From DASXTB01 sp036505615 (GTDB lineage Bacteria > Acidobacteriota > UBA6911 > JACQSX01), in assembly GCA_036505615.1 (NCBI GenBank), contig DASXTB010000196.1, forward strand, positions 1-16,013: a DNA stretch of 16,013 bases, in the 5' to 3' direction. The position numbers and the translations under genes are program-made. The notes beneath the pieces were generated by a model. That model saw only the letters and a list, made by a program, of their open reading frames with translations, had not been told where the DNA came from and did no database searches. Positions 15,133 through 16,013 of the stretch are shown here, in pieces. Numbering within the stretch: position 1 is the stretch's first letter; each line of letters begins with the position of its first letter.

Positions 15133-15973
15133 AGCGGCGTTAAATGCTCCCCAGCCACGCGCAAAGGCGCCCCAACGCGGTCGTATGGAGTGGATCTTGA
15201 TTTCACTGGTTGTCTTATACGCGGCGCTGCTGCTTGTGGGCCCGCTGGCCGCCATCATCTGGGGAAGTTTTTCCAAAGGCATCAGCGAGTTCTTTCTCCA
15301 GATCGCCTCGCCTGACGCGGTGAGCGCATTGAAGCTGACGATGATTTTGACCATCGGCGCGACAATAATCAATACAGTCTTCGGTGTCTCTCTAGCATGG
15401 ATACTGGTGCGCGATGATTTTCACGGACGACGTTTTATCGACGCATTGGTGGATCTGCCTTTTGCAGTCTCGCCGGTTATCGCCGGGCTGATGCTGATCC
15501 TATTGTTCGGCCGAGGAGGATGGTTTGCCGGCATTATCGATGCGGCGGGAATCAAGATGGTCTTCGCACCGCCAGGCATGCTGCTGGCAACAATTTTCGT
15601 GACCTTACCATTTGTCACCCGCGAGGTGATGCCGGTGCTGGTGCAGATCGGCACGGTTCAGGAGAGCGCGGCATACACTATCGGCGCAAGCTCGTGGCAG
15701 GCGTTCTGGCATGTGACGTTGCCGTCCATCCGCTGGGGATTGTTCTACGGCATATCACTTACGTTTGCCCGAGCATTGGGAGAGTTTGGCGCGCTGCTGG
15801 TAGTGAGCGGCGGCGTAAGCGGCATGACCGAGACTTCAACGCTGTTCATCTTCCGCTCTCTGGATGACCGCAACTATGTCGGCGCGTACGCAATGGCGAT
15901 GACGCTGGCGGCGATCTCATTCAGCATCCTGATGCTGATGGAGTTTTTCAAGAAGAGGACCGAGGTAAGGTAA
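15119..15973 (+). CDS. cysW: Sulfate ABC transporter permease CysW
   Basis: This 284-aa inner-membrane permease is the second half of the sulfate channel. After a basic N-terminal tail (KAPQRGR), about six membrane segments follow, starting at residues 24-48. The EAA loop QESAAYTIGASSWQAF...TLP (181-202) and ARALGEFGALLVVSGG (217-232) identify the family. ETSTLFIFRSLDDRNYVGAY fits CysW more than CysT. The ATG at 15119 has a good GGGAGG eight to nine bases upstream and lies within the end of cysT, so the pair is co-translated. The partner ATPase (CysA) is not in the window; it would be expected just downstream, where only 40 bases remain. Confidence 0.92.
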   Translation: MPESKAALNAPQPRAKAPQRGRMEWILISLVVLYAALLLVGPLAAIIWGSFSKGISEFFLQIASPDAVSALKLTMILTIGATIINTVFGVSLAWILVRDDFHGRRFIDALVDLPFAVSPVIAGLMLILLFGRGGWFAGIIDAAGIKMVFAPPGMLLATIFVTLPFVTREVMPVLVQIGTVQESAAYTIGASSWQAFWHVTLPSIRWGLFYGISLTFARALGEFGALLVVSGGVSGMTETSTLFIFRSLDDRNYVGAYAMAMTLAAISFSILMLMEFFKKRTEVR

Positions 15974-16013
15974 TCATTGGTTGCGAACTTCGCTCCAATG
16001 AGTCATGGAAGGC

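Noticed and set aside
15975..16000. CATTGG/CCAATG inverted repeat after cysW and possible ATG starts at 15998 or 16005
   Set aside because: A 6-bp stem with a 14-nt loop and no T-run is too weak for a terminator, and too little sequence remains to support a cysA start.

Overview
The window looks like a chromosomal segment of a soil-type Acidobacteriota or a similar environmental bacterium. This is an inference. It rests on the giant secreted NHL-repeat protein with GFSGDNGPA-type repeats, a style common in that phylum, on moderately high G+C, and on small interspersed hairpin and heptamer repeats between genes. No rRNA or tRNA gene and no CRISPR array was seen.

Left part (1-4387, + strand): the tail of an unidentified gene is followed after 42 bp by a 1279-codon gene for a fused restriction-modification-type enzyme. 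It has a PD-(D/E)xK-like N-terminus, an N6-adenine methyltransferase core with NPPY, and a C-terminal target-recognition part. A small frame overlaps its 3' end and is broken by an in-frame TGA, so this operon seems to end in a decayed gene.

Middle (4332-12363, all - strand): a 1245-aa exported protein carries a BIG2-like domain, six N-terminal NHL blades, an IPT/TIG domain and twelve near-identical 57-aa NHL blades. A 0.56-kb intergenic region follows, with two kinds of palindromic repeat. Next come a translationally coupled pair (a polytopic His-rich membrane protein, then a membrane-anchored TPR protein) and a PaaK-like adenylate-forming CoA ligase.

Right part (12364-16013): upstream of the ligase is a cluster of three REP-like hairpins around a decayed fragment of a REP-associated (RAYT/IS200-like) transposase. 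Beyond it is a well-formed promoter with a perfect TTGACA. It reads into a leader matching the ydaO/yuaA cyclic-di-AMP riboswitch, including CCCGTCAGCTAACCTCG, and then a terminator-like hairpin. Downstream lie three tightly overlapping genes for a sulfate-type ABC importer: a binding lipoprotein and two permeases. The ATPase is not in the window and is probably downstream. The most interesting inference is that c-di-AMP may control sulfate (oxyanion) uptake here, through a mutually exclusive antiterminator/terminator pairing that can be drawn from the sequence.
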